Shown: one piece after another, positions 8,533 through 18,904 of the stretch
How the letters are laid out: each line of letters starts with the position of its first letter
How positions within the stretch are numbered: position 1 is the first letter of the stretch
Source: JAEXOD01 sp043805435
GTDB taxonomy: Bacteria > Bacteroidota > Ignavibacteria > Ignavibacteriales > Melioribacteraceae
Direction: 5' to 3'
DNA: 64,000 bases
Assembly: GCA_043805435.1 (NCBI GenBank)
Contig: JAZDHY010000055.1
Coordinates: forward strand, 11,618 to 75,617
Translations under genes and position numbers: made by a program
The notes under the pieces: generated by a model
What the model was told of the DNA's origin: nothing
The model's database searches: none
The model's input: the letters and a program-made list of their open reading frames with translations, nothing else

Positions 8533-8697
8533 TAATTATGAATTATGAATTATGAATTATGAATTATGAATTATGAATTATGAATTATGAATTATTAATT
8601 ATGAATTATGAATTATGAATTATGAATTATGAATTATGAATTATGAATTATGAATTATGAATTATAAATTATAAATTATAAATTATGAATTATGAAT
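8533..8697. repeat. 7-bp tandem repeat (GAATTAT), about 23 copies
   Basis: The heptamer GAATTAT (equivalently ATTATGA) is repeated almost perfectly for 165 bp, with a few GAATTAT to TAATTAT or AAATTAT substitutions. It lies directly upstream of the DUF4384 start codon, in the likely leader or promoter. Shorter runs of the same heptamer occur near 9011-9042 and 21379-21420 just downstream of other genes. The length suggests slippage-prone behaviour. Confidence 0.95.
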
Positions 8698-9039
8698 TTT
8701 TTTTATAAACATTTTGTCAGATTCAATTTATTGATTGATGGCTTGTGTGGTTTTTATTTTATTCTCATCCATAATTGCCGGGCTAATAAAAAACATCATT
8801 AATCTTTTACTGTATTAATAAAAGATTTTATAAGAACATACAAAACAAAATTTTGTATTTATTTCACCTGCAGAGCAGGTGCATGTTTGTAACCAACTGC
8901 AACACCACCAACGCCCAGCACGGCAGAGCCGTGCCACCTTTGAACCTATTATTTCCCACATTCTCTTTAGGGCTTGGCTAATCAAAAACAAACAATAATT
9001 ACTTTGTTTAATTCATAATTAATAATTCACCATTCATAA
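8698..9039. repeat. Intergenic region with two short perfect hairpins
   Basis: CACCTGC-AGA-GCAGGTG at 8865-8881 and GCACGGC-AGA-GCCGTGC at 8918-8934 are perfect palindromic stems with 3-nt loops. They lie downstream of the giant repeat gene and could stabilise or end its transcript, though neither is followed by a T tract. The first is related to hairpins at 41587, 43591, 51885 and 51938. No gene is seen here. Confidence 0.7.
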
Positions 9040-12000
9040 TTACTTTAACAGCACCATCTTTTTTGTTGTATTAAAATTATGTTTCCCGTCAATAGATTTT
9101 GCATTTATACTGTAAAAATAAACTCCACTTGCAAAATTGTTCATTTGTAGTTGCTGTTCATAATAACCGGCTTCCTGTTTTGTGTTGGTTATTACTTTTA
9201 CAACCTCGCCAACAATATTATATAATGTAATATTTATTTCACTTTCATAAGGCAAACTATATCTAATTACAGTACCCGCATTAAACGGATTTGGATAATT
9301 TTGATATAATATATATTCGCTTGGTAATAAACTTTGTTTAATGTCGTTAATATAGTTTTCTGTACCAATTAATAAACTAAAATTGTTTTCTTTATAATAC
9401 GCAGGTAAATCAATTTTATTTAGTGTTTTTAAGTCATAAAACTTATTAATTCTTCTATCAACCAAATAAGTCTCATAATCTTTATATGTTTCGGGTATCT
9501 TATTCCATACTAATTCCAATACACTTCCGGTATTATTTTTAGTCTGCAAATCAAACATCTGTCCTTCATCAATTAGCGGACGAGTATCTGTAAACAAATA
9601 TTTATAACCGCTGCTTAAATTATTGTTATATATTTTTAAGCTTATATCTTCAAAATTTCCCGGAGCAGCATAATAATCGTTTATATCAAAATCTAAACTG
9701 GCCGAGTCATTTATTGCAGTATATATTTTATTAATTGAAACGTTTTCCTTAATTAATTCTAAACAAATAAAAGTATTTTCATTTAACTTATTCATTTTTG
9801 CAAGTTGAACACTACCCGCACCTGAAGGGCTGTATGGTATTTTTAAATTTGTTTTATTATGCGCATTATAAAAATAATATCCTTCATAAGGACTAATTAC
9901 ACTTGCTGCACTATTCCAAGCACTATTCCAACTATACAATAAAGGATTTAATGTAATACCGTTTATTTGAATAATTTTATTCCAATTCACATCTTTTTCA
10001 AACGGATTTGAAATTAAATTCCAGCCCGAATGAAGACTAATAGCGTAATAGTTATTATTATCTACAGTAACCGTATTTTTATTTGTTGAAATATTCATTC
10101 CGTTTTTGCTTATTATCCAAAAAGCTCTTCCCGGTCTAAAGTTAAAAACATCAGTTCCGTCATATTCAACATAATAATTAGAAGTGTTTCCATTATCGTA
10201 ATAAACATTCCAATCAGTTTTAACTGTTCCGGTAACTGTTTCGTTTACCGGTATGTCGTTATTACCCGGTAAACCAATTATCTTGCAACTGCTTGGCGAA
10301 TAAACATCACCAAAAGATACTGTTCTAACAACAGGTATAGTTGCCGGATAAGCAAATATTGTAAAAGTATTTGTACTTTGCGAATTAAGCGTATTATCAG
10401 TTACATCGCTAAGGCGCACTTTACAAGTTACTGAAGTTGTGTTTGGTATAGTCCAAGCATAACTACCTGTATTTGATGCTACACTTGATTCAATCAATAA
10501 CCAATCTGTGCCGTTATTTGTGCTATATTCAATTTTAATATTTTCAACATTTTCACACGTCCAAGTAATTGATTTAATTGAGCCAACTGAATATTCTGCA
10601 TCATCAAAAGTACTTGTTATTGTAATAGTAGGAGTATATATTGTAAAAACAGCTTCACTCACATCATTAATTGAAATGTTATCAACATCACTAATCTTAA
10701 CCTTACAATCCGTAGATGATACAATTGGCACAGTCCATGTGTAACTTCCGGTATTTGCCGCTGTACTTGCAATTATAGCTGTCCAATCCACCCCACCATT
10801 AGTTGTATATTCAACTTTTACATTAGAAACATTAAGACTTGACCATGTAATTGTCTCTTGTTTGCCAGCCCTAAAATTGTTACCACCAATAGGATTGGTT
10901 AAGGTTAACTCCTGATTAAATATTGTAAAAACATTGTTACTTTCATCTTTTATTAAAGGTTCAAGAATATCACTAATTCGTATTTTACAATTGACACTAT
11001 AGATATTAGGCACTAACCAATTATAAGCACCAGTTGATGCCGAAATACTTGTAATTATATCAACCCAATCGGAACCGCCATTTGTTGAATATTCAATTTT
11101 TACATTTTCAATGTTATTACTAGTCCAATTTATATTATTTTGGGTGCCTGCTTTTATTTTTTCACCGCCATTAGGGTTTACAATTATTATTTGCGGATTA
11201 AATATTGTAAAAGAATTGGCACTAACAGCATTTATTTCCGGTTCGTTAACATCACTTATTCTAACCCTGCAATTAACACTCGGGTAATTTGGAACAATAA
11301 ATGAAAAAGTGCCATTTACGGCCGGAGTGCTATTTGAAATATTGCTCCAATCAACCCCATCATTTGTACTTAGGTCAATTTTTACATTTTCAATATTATT
11401 ACTTGTCCAAGTTATATTTTGCTGGGTTCCGGCACGCCAATTTTGCCATCCATTTGGAACTGTTATTGATATGGCCGGCTGATATATTGAAAAGACATTA
11501 TCACTTTCATCAAAGACTGTAGAATCTAATACATTACTTAATCTAATTTTACAATCTGTTGAAATTATGTTTGGTAATACCCAGTCGTAATTATTGGTAT
11601 TAGCCGCATTACTTTCCAATATTAAATTCCATACAACTCCATTATCTGTTGAATATTCTAATTTTAGGCTATCAATATTACTAGCTGACCAAGTAATATT
11701 TTTTGTTGTTCCTGCCCGCCAATTTTCACCCCCATTGGGTGACGTAAGAACTAAATTAGGATCATATAATGAAAAATTATCATCACTTACATCAAATAAT
11801 GAAGGATAATCGATGTCACTTATTCTTATTTTACAATTTACTGAAGTTGTATCCGGTATTGTCCAATTGTAAGTACCTAAGCTTCCATCAATATTATCAA
11901 TTATTTGCGCCCAAACAACACCATTATCTACAGAATACTCAATTTTTACTTTTGATATATAAGAACTTGCCCAAGTAACATTGTGATTAGTACCAGCTCT

Positions 12001-15000
12001 CCAATATTCTCCACCATTTGGACTTGTAAGTTGTATTGATGGTTGACAAATACTAAAAACATTATCGCTTTCATCAACAACTTGTGAATCAGAAATATCG
12101 TATATTCTTATCTTGCAATAACTAGAAATAGTATTAGGAATAAGCCAGCTATATTGCCCTAATGTTGAAGAAATACTTTCAACAATATTTGTCCAGTCTG
12201 TTCCATTATTAGTAGTATAATCTATTTTAACATTAGTTTGATATGAACATGTCCATTTTATATCTTCATGTGTACCAGTTCGCAATATTTCACCACCGTT
12301 TGGGTTGTTAATGGCAATTATGGTAGGTGAAATTGAGAATTTACCACTTATCGAATACAGAGTAGGATCTGTAATATAACTAAGTTTAATTTTACAATTT
12401 GATGATGTTGTATTTGGGACTAACCAAATGTAACTGCCTGTTAGTGCAGTAACGTTTGTTATAATCAACCATGTACTCCCAGCATCAGTTGAATATTCTA
12501 TTTTTATATTATCAACATCAATACTTATCCACTTAATTTCATAATTTTTCCCTACTCGCAAACTATCACCTTCAATAGGGTTTGTTACAGTTAAAGATTG
12601 ACTAATTATGCTAAATATACCATCACTCTCATCAAAAAATACAGAATCTAACACGTTACTTATTTTTATGCTACAAGTAATTGGCGCAATGTTTGGTATT
12701 GTCCACAGAAAAGAACCGGTAGTTGCAACAGTACTATTAGCAATAGGTATCCAATTTGTACTACCTATAGTTTTATATTCAATTTTAACATTACTGATAC
12801 TACTACTTGTCCAAGTTATATTATGTTGTGAACCCACTCGCCAAACCTCGCCACCATTTGGACTTGTAAGTGCAAGAGTTGGATTATAAATTGAAAACAC
12901 TGAATTACTAACATCATTCAAAGTTAAATCTGAAGTGGAACTTATACGTATTTTACAATTTGTTGCAACAGTATTAGGAATTGTCCATACGTAAGTGCCT
13001 GTATTAGCTGGAATATTTGTTATTACTTCCAACCAATTTATGCCATTATTAGTTGTATATTCAATTAATATTTTTTCAACATTTGCACTTGTCCAACGTA
13101 TAGTTCGTTTGCTTGCAACACTCCAATATTCACCACCATTTGGGGTTATTAATGTAAATCCCGCATCATAAATTGTAAATTTATTGTCACTATCATCATA
13201 GATGGCCAAATTAGCCACGTTACTTATTCTCACCAAACAATCTTCTGAAATAATATTATTCGGAATCATCCATGAATAACTACAAAGCGATGCTGAAATG
13301 CTTTCGGTTATTATAAACCAATCAGTACCACCGGTAGTTGAATATTCTAATTTTACATTTGTTATATTGCTACTAATCCATGTAATATTATGTTGTGTTC
13401 CAAAACGCCAATTTTCACCACCATTTGGGGTTATAATTGTAATACCAACTGTATATATTGTAAATACAGCATCACTTTCATCTTTAAAAGATTCATCGTT
13501 TTTATCACTTATTCTAACTTTACAATTTGTCGAGATCGTATTTGGAATTATCCAACTGTAAGCAGAAGAATTTGCAGCAACACTATCAGCAATTACTAAC
13601 CAGTTAATACCATTATTAGTGGTATATTCTATTTTAACACTTGTTAAATTTGCTGAATTCCATGTTATACTTTGGGTTGTACCTGTCTGCCAATTTTCTC
13701 CACCATTTGGTGTAAAGACTGTTAATACTGGATTATATATGGAAAATACTTCATCGCTAGTATCATTTAAATTCGGTTCTAATACATCACTTATTTTTAT
13801 TTTACAATTTGCTGATATTACATTTGGAACAAACCAATTATATAATCCTGTAGAGGCAATACTTGATAATAGTGTATTCCAATCCGTGCCGTCATTAGTT
13901 GTATATTCAATCTTTACATTGTTTATGTTGCTGCTTGTCCATGTAATATATTGGTTAGTTCCAACACGCCAATTTTCACCACCATTTGGTGAAATGATAG
14001 TTATTCTGACACTAAATATTGCAAACAAACCATTACTTTCATCTTTTATTTCCGGTTCTATTACATCACTTATTTTCACTTTACAATTTGTTGAAACGGT
14101 ATTTGGAATTTGCCATGTATAACTACCAACATTTGCAGGTGTGCTTGTAGCAATTATACTCCAATTTGTACCGTTATTTATAGAATACTCAATTTTTACA
14201 TTAGCAACATTATTACTAGTCCATGTAATGTTTTGATTTGTTCCAACCCGCCAGTTTTCACCTCCATTAGGTGTTGTTATTACAACTAATGGTTGATAAA
14301 TAACAAAAGTATTGTTACTTACATCATTTATTGTGGTATTTAATGCGTCACTAATTCTAACTTTACAATTTTGCGATGGATTATTTGGAATTGCCCACGT
14401 ATAACTACCGGAACTTGCAGGAGTAGTTGCAATAACCGTACTCCAATTGGTGCCGTTATTTGTCGTGTATTCTATTTTTACATTAGTAATATTACTACTT
14501 GACCATGTTATGTTTTTTGAAGTCCCAACTCGCCAATTTTCACCACCGTTTGGACTTAATACCGAGAGGACAGCCTGATATATTGCAAATGTTCCATTGC
14601 TTTCATCATTCATGGCCGGTTCTAAAATATCACTTATTTTTACTTTACATAAAGCAGACAATGTATTAGGAACTACCCAATTATAACTGCCGGCACTTGC
14701 GGCAGTATTTGCTATTACAGTTAACCAATCAGTACCGCTGTTTGTGGTATATTCTATTTTTATGTTTGTTATATTATTGCTATTCCATGTAATATTTTGT
14801 TGCGATCCCGCACTCCAGTTTTCTCCACCATTCGGACTTGTTAAAGCAATAGTCGGTTGATAAATAGTAAAAACACTATTACTTTCATCCATCATAGTTG
14901 GTTCCAATACATCACTAACCCTGACCTTTGCAGCATTTGTAATTGTATTAGGAATTAGCCATGCATAAGTACCGGCATTAGCAGGCGTAGTTGCTAATAA

Positions 15001-16659
15001 AGTTGTCCAGTTTGTTCCGTTATTAGTTGAATACTCTATTTTTATATTAGCTACATTACTGCTGCTCCATGTGATGTTTTGAGTTGTTCCAACTCGCCAC
15101 AATTCACCACCATCAGGACTGGTAATAGTAATATTTGGCTGGTAAATTGTAAATGGATTGTTGCTAACATCATTTAAGGTTGGTTCAGTAACATCACTTA
15201 TCCGAACTTTGCAAGTTGAAGAAACCATGTTTGGTATTAACCACGCATAACTTCCTGTATTTGCTGGTGTACTGGCTATTACTGTACTCCAATTAGTACC
15301 ATTATTTGTCGTGTATTCTATTTTTACGTTATTTATATTACTGCTTGACCAAGTAATATTTTGCGAAGTCCCAACGCGCCAATTTTCGCCGCCATTAGGA
15401 CTAATAATGGTTATATTAGGACTATATATTGTAAATGAATTATTACTTTCATCATTCATTGCCGGTTCTAAAACATCACTTATTTTTACCTTACAATTTG
15501 CAGAAGCTGTATTTGGCACTAACCAAGTAAAACTTCCTGCATTTGCCAAAGTACTTTCACTAACAATATTCCAATTGGTACCATTATTTGTAGTAAATTC
15601 AATCTTTACATTTGTAATATTGTTGCTTGTCCAGGTAATATTTTGCTGTGACCCAACTCTCCAATTTTCTCCGCCATTTGGCGAAATTATAGCAATTGAT
15701 GGTTGAAAAATTGTAAACACATTATGACTAATATCATTTAATGTGGACTCAATTACGTCTGTTATTTTTACTTTGCAATTGGCTGATACCGTATTTGGAA
15801 CCGTCCATGTATAACTACCGACATTTGCGGGAGTGCTTGTAATTATAGTACTCCAGTTTGTTCCATTGTTTGTTGTATATTCTATTTTTACATTTTGTAC
15901 ATTTTCGCTATGCCATGTTATATTTTGAGCTGTACCAACTCGCCAACTTTCGCCTCCATCCGGTGAAACAAGTGTAATAGCAGGCTGATATATTGTAAAT
16001 GTATTTTCGCTAACATCGTTTAAAGTAAGTTCAGCAACATCACTTAATTTTACTTTACAATTTATTGAAACAGTATTAGGGACAATCCAAGCATAACTAC
16101 CTGAAGTTGCAGGTGTATTTGTAATAACAGTACTCCAGCTTGTTCCGTTGTTTGTTGTATATTCTATTTTTATATTTTGTACATTGTTACTATTCCATGT
16201 TATATTTTGAGTTGTAGCGACCCGCCACATCTCGCCGCCATTTGGGACATTAACTGTTATGGAAGACTGATATATTGTAAAATAATTATTGCTTAAATCA
16301 TTTATTGTAATATCGTTAACATCGCTTATTTTTACTTTACATACAGCAGACAATGTATTAGGAACTACCCAACTATAACTACCCGCACTTGCGGCAGTAC
16401 TTGATATTACAGTTAACCAATCAGTACCATTGTTTGTGCTGTATTCAATCTTAATATTGCCAATGTTCTCACTTACCCATGTAATATTTTGTTGCGTTCC
16501 AACCCGCCAATTTTCACCACCGTTTGGCGTATTTAGAGTTAACCTTGAAATATTTGAAAGAGGTTTAATTAGTGATAATCCATGGCCAGGTTCACCAAAT
16601 AAAACCCCATTAAAAAACAATATTATAGATAAAAATAGGAATATACATTTATTTTTCAT
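9040..16659 (-). CDS. Giant secreted protein: 22 Ig-like (Kre9/KNH-type) repeats plus T9SS C-terminal sorting domain
   Basis: 2539 residues. Residues 1-22 form a signal peptide. From about residue 40 to 2100 there are 22 tandem domains of about 94 residues, each opening with a PNGGENWRVGT-like block, then NITWxSxNI, then a V-K-I-E-Y-T-T-N-N-G-T-x-W run, a GSYxWxVPN turn and a final CKVKISD. This pattern fits the Kre9/KNH-like Ig fold (PF10342). A GWNLISNPF module follows near 2200. The tail contains YQNYPNPFNAGTVIRYSLP and GVYFYS and ends KKMVLLK, a type A T9SS sorting domain, so the protein is likely exported by T9SS and attached to the surface. A role in adhesion or matrix is inferred. Repeats 15, 16 and 19-22 are the most diverged. 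Confidence 0.92.
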   Translation of the reverse strand: MKNKCIFLFLSIILFFNGVLFGEPGHGLSLIKPLSNISRLTLNTPNGGENWRVGTQQNITWVSENIGNIKIEYSTNNGTDWLTVISSTAASAGSYSWVVPNTLSAVCKVKISDVNDITINDLSNNYFTIYQSSITVNVPNGGEMWRVATTQNITWNSNNVQNIKIEYTTNNGTSWSTVITNTPATSGSYAWIVPNTVSINCKVKLSDVAELTLNDVSENTFTIYQPAITLVSPDGGESWRVGTAQNITWHSENVQNVKIEYTTNNGTNWSTIITSTPANVGSYTWTVPNTVSANCKVKITDVIESTLNDISHNVFTIFQPSIAIISPNGGENWRVGSQQNITWTSNNITNVKIEFTTNNGTNWNIVSESTLANAGSFTWLVPNTASANCKVKISDVLEPAMNDESNNSFTIYSPNITIISPNGGENWRVGTSQNITWSSSNINNVKIEYTTNNGTNWSTVIASTPANTGSYAWLIPNMVSSTCKVRISDVTEPTLNDVSNNPFTIYQPNITITSPDGGELWRVGTTQNITWSSSNVANIKIEYSTNNGTNWTTLLATTPANAGTYAWLIPNTITNAAKVRVSDVLEPTMMDESNSVFTIYQPTIALTSPNGGENWSAGSQQNITWNSNNITNIKIEYTTNSGTDWLTVIANTAASAGSYNWVVPNTLSALCKVKISDILEPAMNDESNGTFAIYQAVLSVLSPNGGENWRVGTSKNITWSSSNITNVKIEYTTNNGTNWSTVIATTPASSGSYTWAIPNNPSQNCKVRISDALNTTINDVSNNTFVIYQPLVVITTPNGGENWRVGTNQNITWTSNNVANVKIEYSINNGTNWSIIATSTPANVGSYTWQIPNTVSTNCKVKISDVIEPEIKDESNGLFAIFSVRITIISPNGGENWRVGTNQYITWTSSNINNVKIEYTTNDGTDWNTLLSSIASTGLYNWFVPNVISANCKIKISDVLEPNLNDTSDEVFSIYNPVLTVFTPNGGENWQTGTTQSITWNSANLTSVKIEYTTNNGINWLVIADSVAANSSAYSWIIPNTISTNCKVRISDKNDESFKDESDAVFTIYTVGITIITPNGGENWRFGTQHNITWISSNITNVKLEYSTTGGTDWFIITESISASLCSYSWMIPNNIISEDCLVRISNVANLAIYDDSDNKFTIYDAGFTLITPNGGEYWSVASKRTIRWTSANVEKILIEYTTNNGINWLEVITNIPANTGTYVWTIPNTVATNCKIRISSTSDLTLNDVSNSVFSIYNPTLALTSPNGGEVWRVGSQHNITWTSSSISNVKIEYKTIGSTNWIPIANSTVATTGSFLWTIPNIAPITCSIKISNVLDSVFFDESDGIFSIISQSLTVTNPIEGDSLRVGKNYEIKWISIDVDNIKIEYSTDAGSTWLIITNVTALTGSYIWLVPNTTSSNCKIKLSYITDPTLYSISGKFSISPTIIAINNPNGGEILRTGTHEDIKWTCSYQTNVKIDYTTNNGTDWTNIVESISSTLGQYSWLIPNTISSYCKIRIYDISDSQVVDESDNVFSICQPSIQLTSPNGGEYWRAGTNHNVTWASSYISKVKIEYSVDNGVVWAQIIDNIDGSLGTYNWTIPDTTSVNCKIRISDIDYPSLFDVSDDNFSLYDPNLVLTSPNGGENWRAGTTKNITWSASNIDSLKLEYSTDNGVVWNLILESNAANTNNYDWVLPNIISTDCKIRLSNVLDSTVFDESDNVFSIYQPAISITVPNGWQNWRAGTQQNITWTSNNIENVKIDLSTNDGVDWSNISNSTPAVNGTFSFIVPNYPSVNCRVRISDVNEPEINAVSANSFTIFNPQIIIVNPNGGEKIKAGTQNNINWTSNNIENVKIEYSTNGGSDWVDIITSISASTGAYNWLVPNIYSVNCKIRISDILEPLIKDESNNVFTIFNQELTLTNPIGGNNFRAGKQETITWSSLNVSNVKVEYTTNGGVDWTAIIASTAANTGSYTWTVPIVSSTDCKVKISDVDNISINDVSEAVFTIYTPTITITSTFDDAEYSVGSIKSITWTCENVENIKIEYSTNNGTDWLLIESSVASNTGSYAWTIPNTTSVTCKVRLSDVTDNTLNSQSTNTFTIFAYPATIPVVRTVSFGDVYSPSSCKIIGLPGNNDIPVNETVTGTVKTDWNVYYDNGNTSNYYVEYDGTDVFNFRPGRAFWIISKNGMNISTNKNTVTVDNNNYYAISLHSGWNLISNPFEKDVNWNKIIQINGITLNPLLYSWNSAWNSAASVISPYEGYYFYNAHNKTNLKIPYSPSGAGSVQLAKMNKLNENTFICLELIKENVSINKIYTAINDSASLDFDINDYYAAPGNFEDISLKIYNNNLSSGYKYLFTDTRPLIDEGQMFDLQTKNNTGSVLELVWNKIPETYKDYETYLVDRRINKFYDLKTLNKIDLPAYYKENNFSLLIGTENYINDIKQSLLPSEYILYQNYPNPFNAGTVIRYSLPYESEINITLYNIVGEVVKVITNTKQEAGYYEQQLQMNNFASGVYFYSINAKSIDGKHNFNTTKKMVLLK
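10350..16545 (-). repeat. DNA repeat tract encoding the 22 Ig-like domains
   Basis: Units of about 280 bp repeat throughout this part of the giant gene. Conserved blocks such as CGCCAATTTTCACCACCATT and TACTTGTCCATGTAATATTTT (plus-strand sense, with variation) recur once per unit. The divergence between units shows an old expansion rather than a recent assembly artefact. The antisense open frames seen on the plus strand are by-products of this repetition. Confidence 0.9.
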
Positions 16660-16774
16660 ATTTCACACTAAATAATTCTTTTTATTTTTCATATTTATTT
16701 TATTATTTTTAAGCAAATATTAACTTTTATAAAAATCGTGCCCCGCTTTTAAAGCGTGGAAAATGTCAAATAAA

Positions 16775-18853
16775 CTAATCCTTGCAGCACCTAACACTAC
16801 AGCCAGTTTCCTTATAGTTAGGGAGTAAATAGATATAACTATTCTCAGTAGTCAGGTGTAGATAGTACGCTCTTGGGGCATCGGACTCCGTAGAACTCCA
16901 AAAGTAAGTGGCGTAATCTAAATATATGTAGCTACCATAGTTGTCGCGATGGCCGGCAAGCAACGCAGTAAAGCCACTTGTGTTAGTTCCGGTACCTTGT
17001 CCGATGGCTTTTAATGTGTTACTGTTGCTGCCCACTGTAGCTTCTAATGTTTCAAATTCTGTTAAGGTTGGTATATGCCAACCTTCTGGACAAATACCTC
17101 GTACGTTATTACCGCTACTAGAATAATTCATTGCCTCATTCCATTGATATAATCCGCCATAGGTTGTACAATTTGCTTCAATATTATTATAACAATACTT
17201 TTCAATTGCGCTATTATTAGCCTGATCAATACTACCATCAATTCTTGTTCCAACATTAAGGTTTTCTTTTAACCAGCATTGACCACCAATTAATATTGTA
17301 TTGTATATTTTCCCAGCATAATTAATGGCATAATTACCACAAACATTTACAACACCATCGTCCGCTGTTATTTTAATTTGAACCGTGGGACTATAAAAAT
17401 TCGGGTGTTCAACCCCGGTATTCCAAACTATCGTTTTGCCTATACCACTCGTAATGCCGCTCCCCACAGCACCTGTTATATTTGTAATTGGCAACCCCCA
17501 TGTAACACCGCTATCAGATGATGCTGTTACGGTTACGGTCATATTGTTTCCATCAGCATCATTAACATCATAAATAATATCAACAATTTTTGAACCGTCA
17601 GCACGAATATTAAAGTCTACATTTGTTACCACAGGTACATTGTTTATCGCAATTATTTCAAAACTGTTTTCACTTATGTCACTTAATAAAGGATTATCTG
17701 CATCACTAATTTTAATTTTACAAGCTGTGGATACAACATTTGGTATCGTCCAATTATAAAAATTTGTTTTAGCCGGTGTACTTTCAATTATTGTATTCCA
17801 ATTTGTTCCATTGTCAGTTGTATATTCAATTTTAACATTCAAAACAATCTTACTTGACCATATTATATTATGAGTTGTTCCTACCGTCCAATTTTCGCCT
17901 CCATTTGGAAAAGTCAATGTAATTGAAGGTACAAACTCGGATAAAGGTCGTTTATAAACACCATAATTATAACCTGATACAAAAAGATTTTGATTTAGGA
18001 TTTCAAAATCATAAATAATCCCATCAATAAAGCCTTCATTAACCGGTTGCCAAATAACACCATTGTTTGTTGAAAGATAAACCCCACCCCCTATTGTACC
18101 AACAAAAAGATTAGCTCCAATGCTTTTAAGTGCAAAAGTATTTGTCTGCGTTAAACCATTATTAACAGGTAACCATATTGTGCCATTGTTTGTAGTTTTA
18201 AATACGCCCATACTGGTTGCAGCAAATAAAATATTACCAATTGTTGCAAATGAGGTAACCGGCACACTTGGCAATCCAAGGTTTGACTGAACCCAACTGC
18301 CACTGTTATCTGTTGAAATAAAAACTTTTGCACTACCTGTACTAGCACAAATATTTCCATTATAAGCAAAAATTGTTTGAATGGTTTCATTCTGAAAACC
18401 CTCACTACATGGCACCCAGCTTGTGCCGTTATTTGAGGATGAATAAACACCATTATCGGCAGAACCGGCAAACAGTGTTAAACCATTAGCTGCAAACGTA
18501 GAAATCGTTGCTACAGGTAAACCGTTATTAACGTCAACCCAATTATAACCATTATTGGTAGAGCGATAAACACCAGTATTAAGGACCCCAGCAAAAAGAT
18601 ATGTTTCAAAGGTAAAAAGCGCAAGAACATTATTAGGAAAAACCTGCGGACATTGTGTAACTACCACCCAATTATCACCATAGTCGACCGATAAATATAT
18701 ATTATTCCCACTTTCGGTAAATAAAAGCTCACCCTTAGTTTCAAGTTCATAAGACCAATCCGGGTAATTTGTTTTTACCCACTGCGACTGTATAAAATTA
18801 GTTTGAAATATAATGGAAAATGATATTAATAAAAATTTGTAAAAATTCTTCAT
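16775..18853 (-). CDS. Secreted beta-propeller / Ig-like repeat / FISUMP multidomain protein
   Basis: 692 residues with a signal peptide (residues 1-24). Residues about 25-310 hold repeats of the S-T-N-N-G-x-x-W type, as in sortilin/YCF48-like beta propellers. Residues about 310-405 are one Kre9/KNH-like repeat, nearly the same as those in the giant protein next door (FPNGGENWTVGTTHNIIW). Residues about 406-510 are a beta domain resembling the 163-residue protein two genes upstream. Residues about 520-692 form a FISUMP domain (GGQCWLKENLNVG, then CPEGWHIPT, YFWSSTE and CSVRC). FISUMP proteins are surface or secreted proteins of unknown function. No T9SS tail is visible. The gene is 51 bp downstream of the caspase gene and 115 bp upstream of the giant gene. 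Confidence 0.88.
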   Translation of the reverse strand: MKNFYKFLLISFSIIFQTNFIQSQWVKTNYPDWSYELETKGELLFTESGNNIYLSVDYGDNWVVVTQCPQVFPNNVLALFTFETYLFAGVLNTGVYRSTNNGYNWVDVNNGLPVATISTFAANGLTLFAGSADNGVYSSSNNGTSWVPCSEGFQNETIQTIFAYNGNICASTGSAKVFISTDNSGSWVQSNLGLPSVPVTSFATIGNILFAATSMGVFKTTNNGTIWLPVNNGLTQTNTFALKSIGANLFVGTIGGGVYLSTNNGVIWQPVNEGFIDGIIYDFEILNQNLFVSGYNYGVYKRPLSEFVPSITLTFPNGGENWTVGTTHNIIWSSKIVLNVKIEYTTDNGTNWNTIIESTPAKTNFYNWTIPNVVSTACKIKISDADNPLLSDISENSFEIIAINNVPVVTNVDFNIRADGSKIVDIIYDVNDADGNNMTVTVTASSDSGVTWGLPITNITGAVGSGITSGIGKTIVWNTGVEHPNFYSPTVQIKITADDGVVNVCGNYAINYAGKIYNTILIGGQCWLKENLNVGTRIDGSIDQANNSAIEKYCYNNIEANCTTYGGLYQWNEAMNYSSSGNNVRGICPEGWHIPTLTEFETLEATVGSNSNTLKAIGQGTGTNTSGFTALLAGHRDNYGSYIYLDYATYFWSSTESDAPRAYYLHLTTENSYIYLLPNYKETGCSVRCCKD

Positions 18854-18904
18854 AACATACCATAACTTAATTATTTATATAAAATACATTAACTTAGTAA
18901 TCTA

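Noticed and set aside
10508..16675. Many plus-strand open frames opposite the giant repeat gene
   Set aside because: They recur with the repeat period and are all antisense readings of the Ig-like units, with no ribosome sites or known domains.
16735..16765. Terminator between the FISUMP gene and the giant gene
   Set aside because: The GCTTTTAAAGC palindrome is short and has no T tract, so it was not called.
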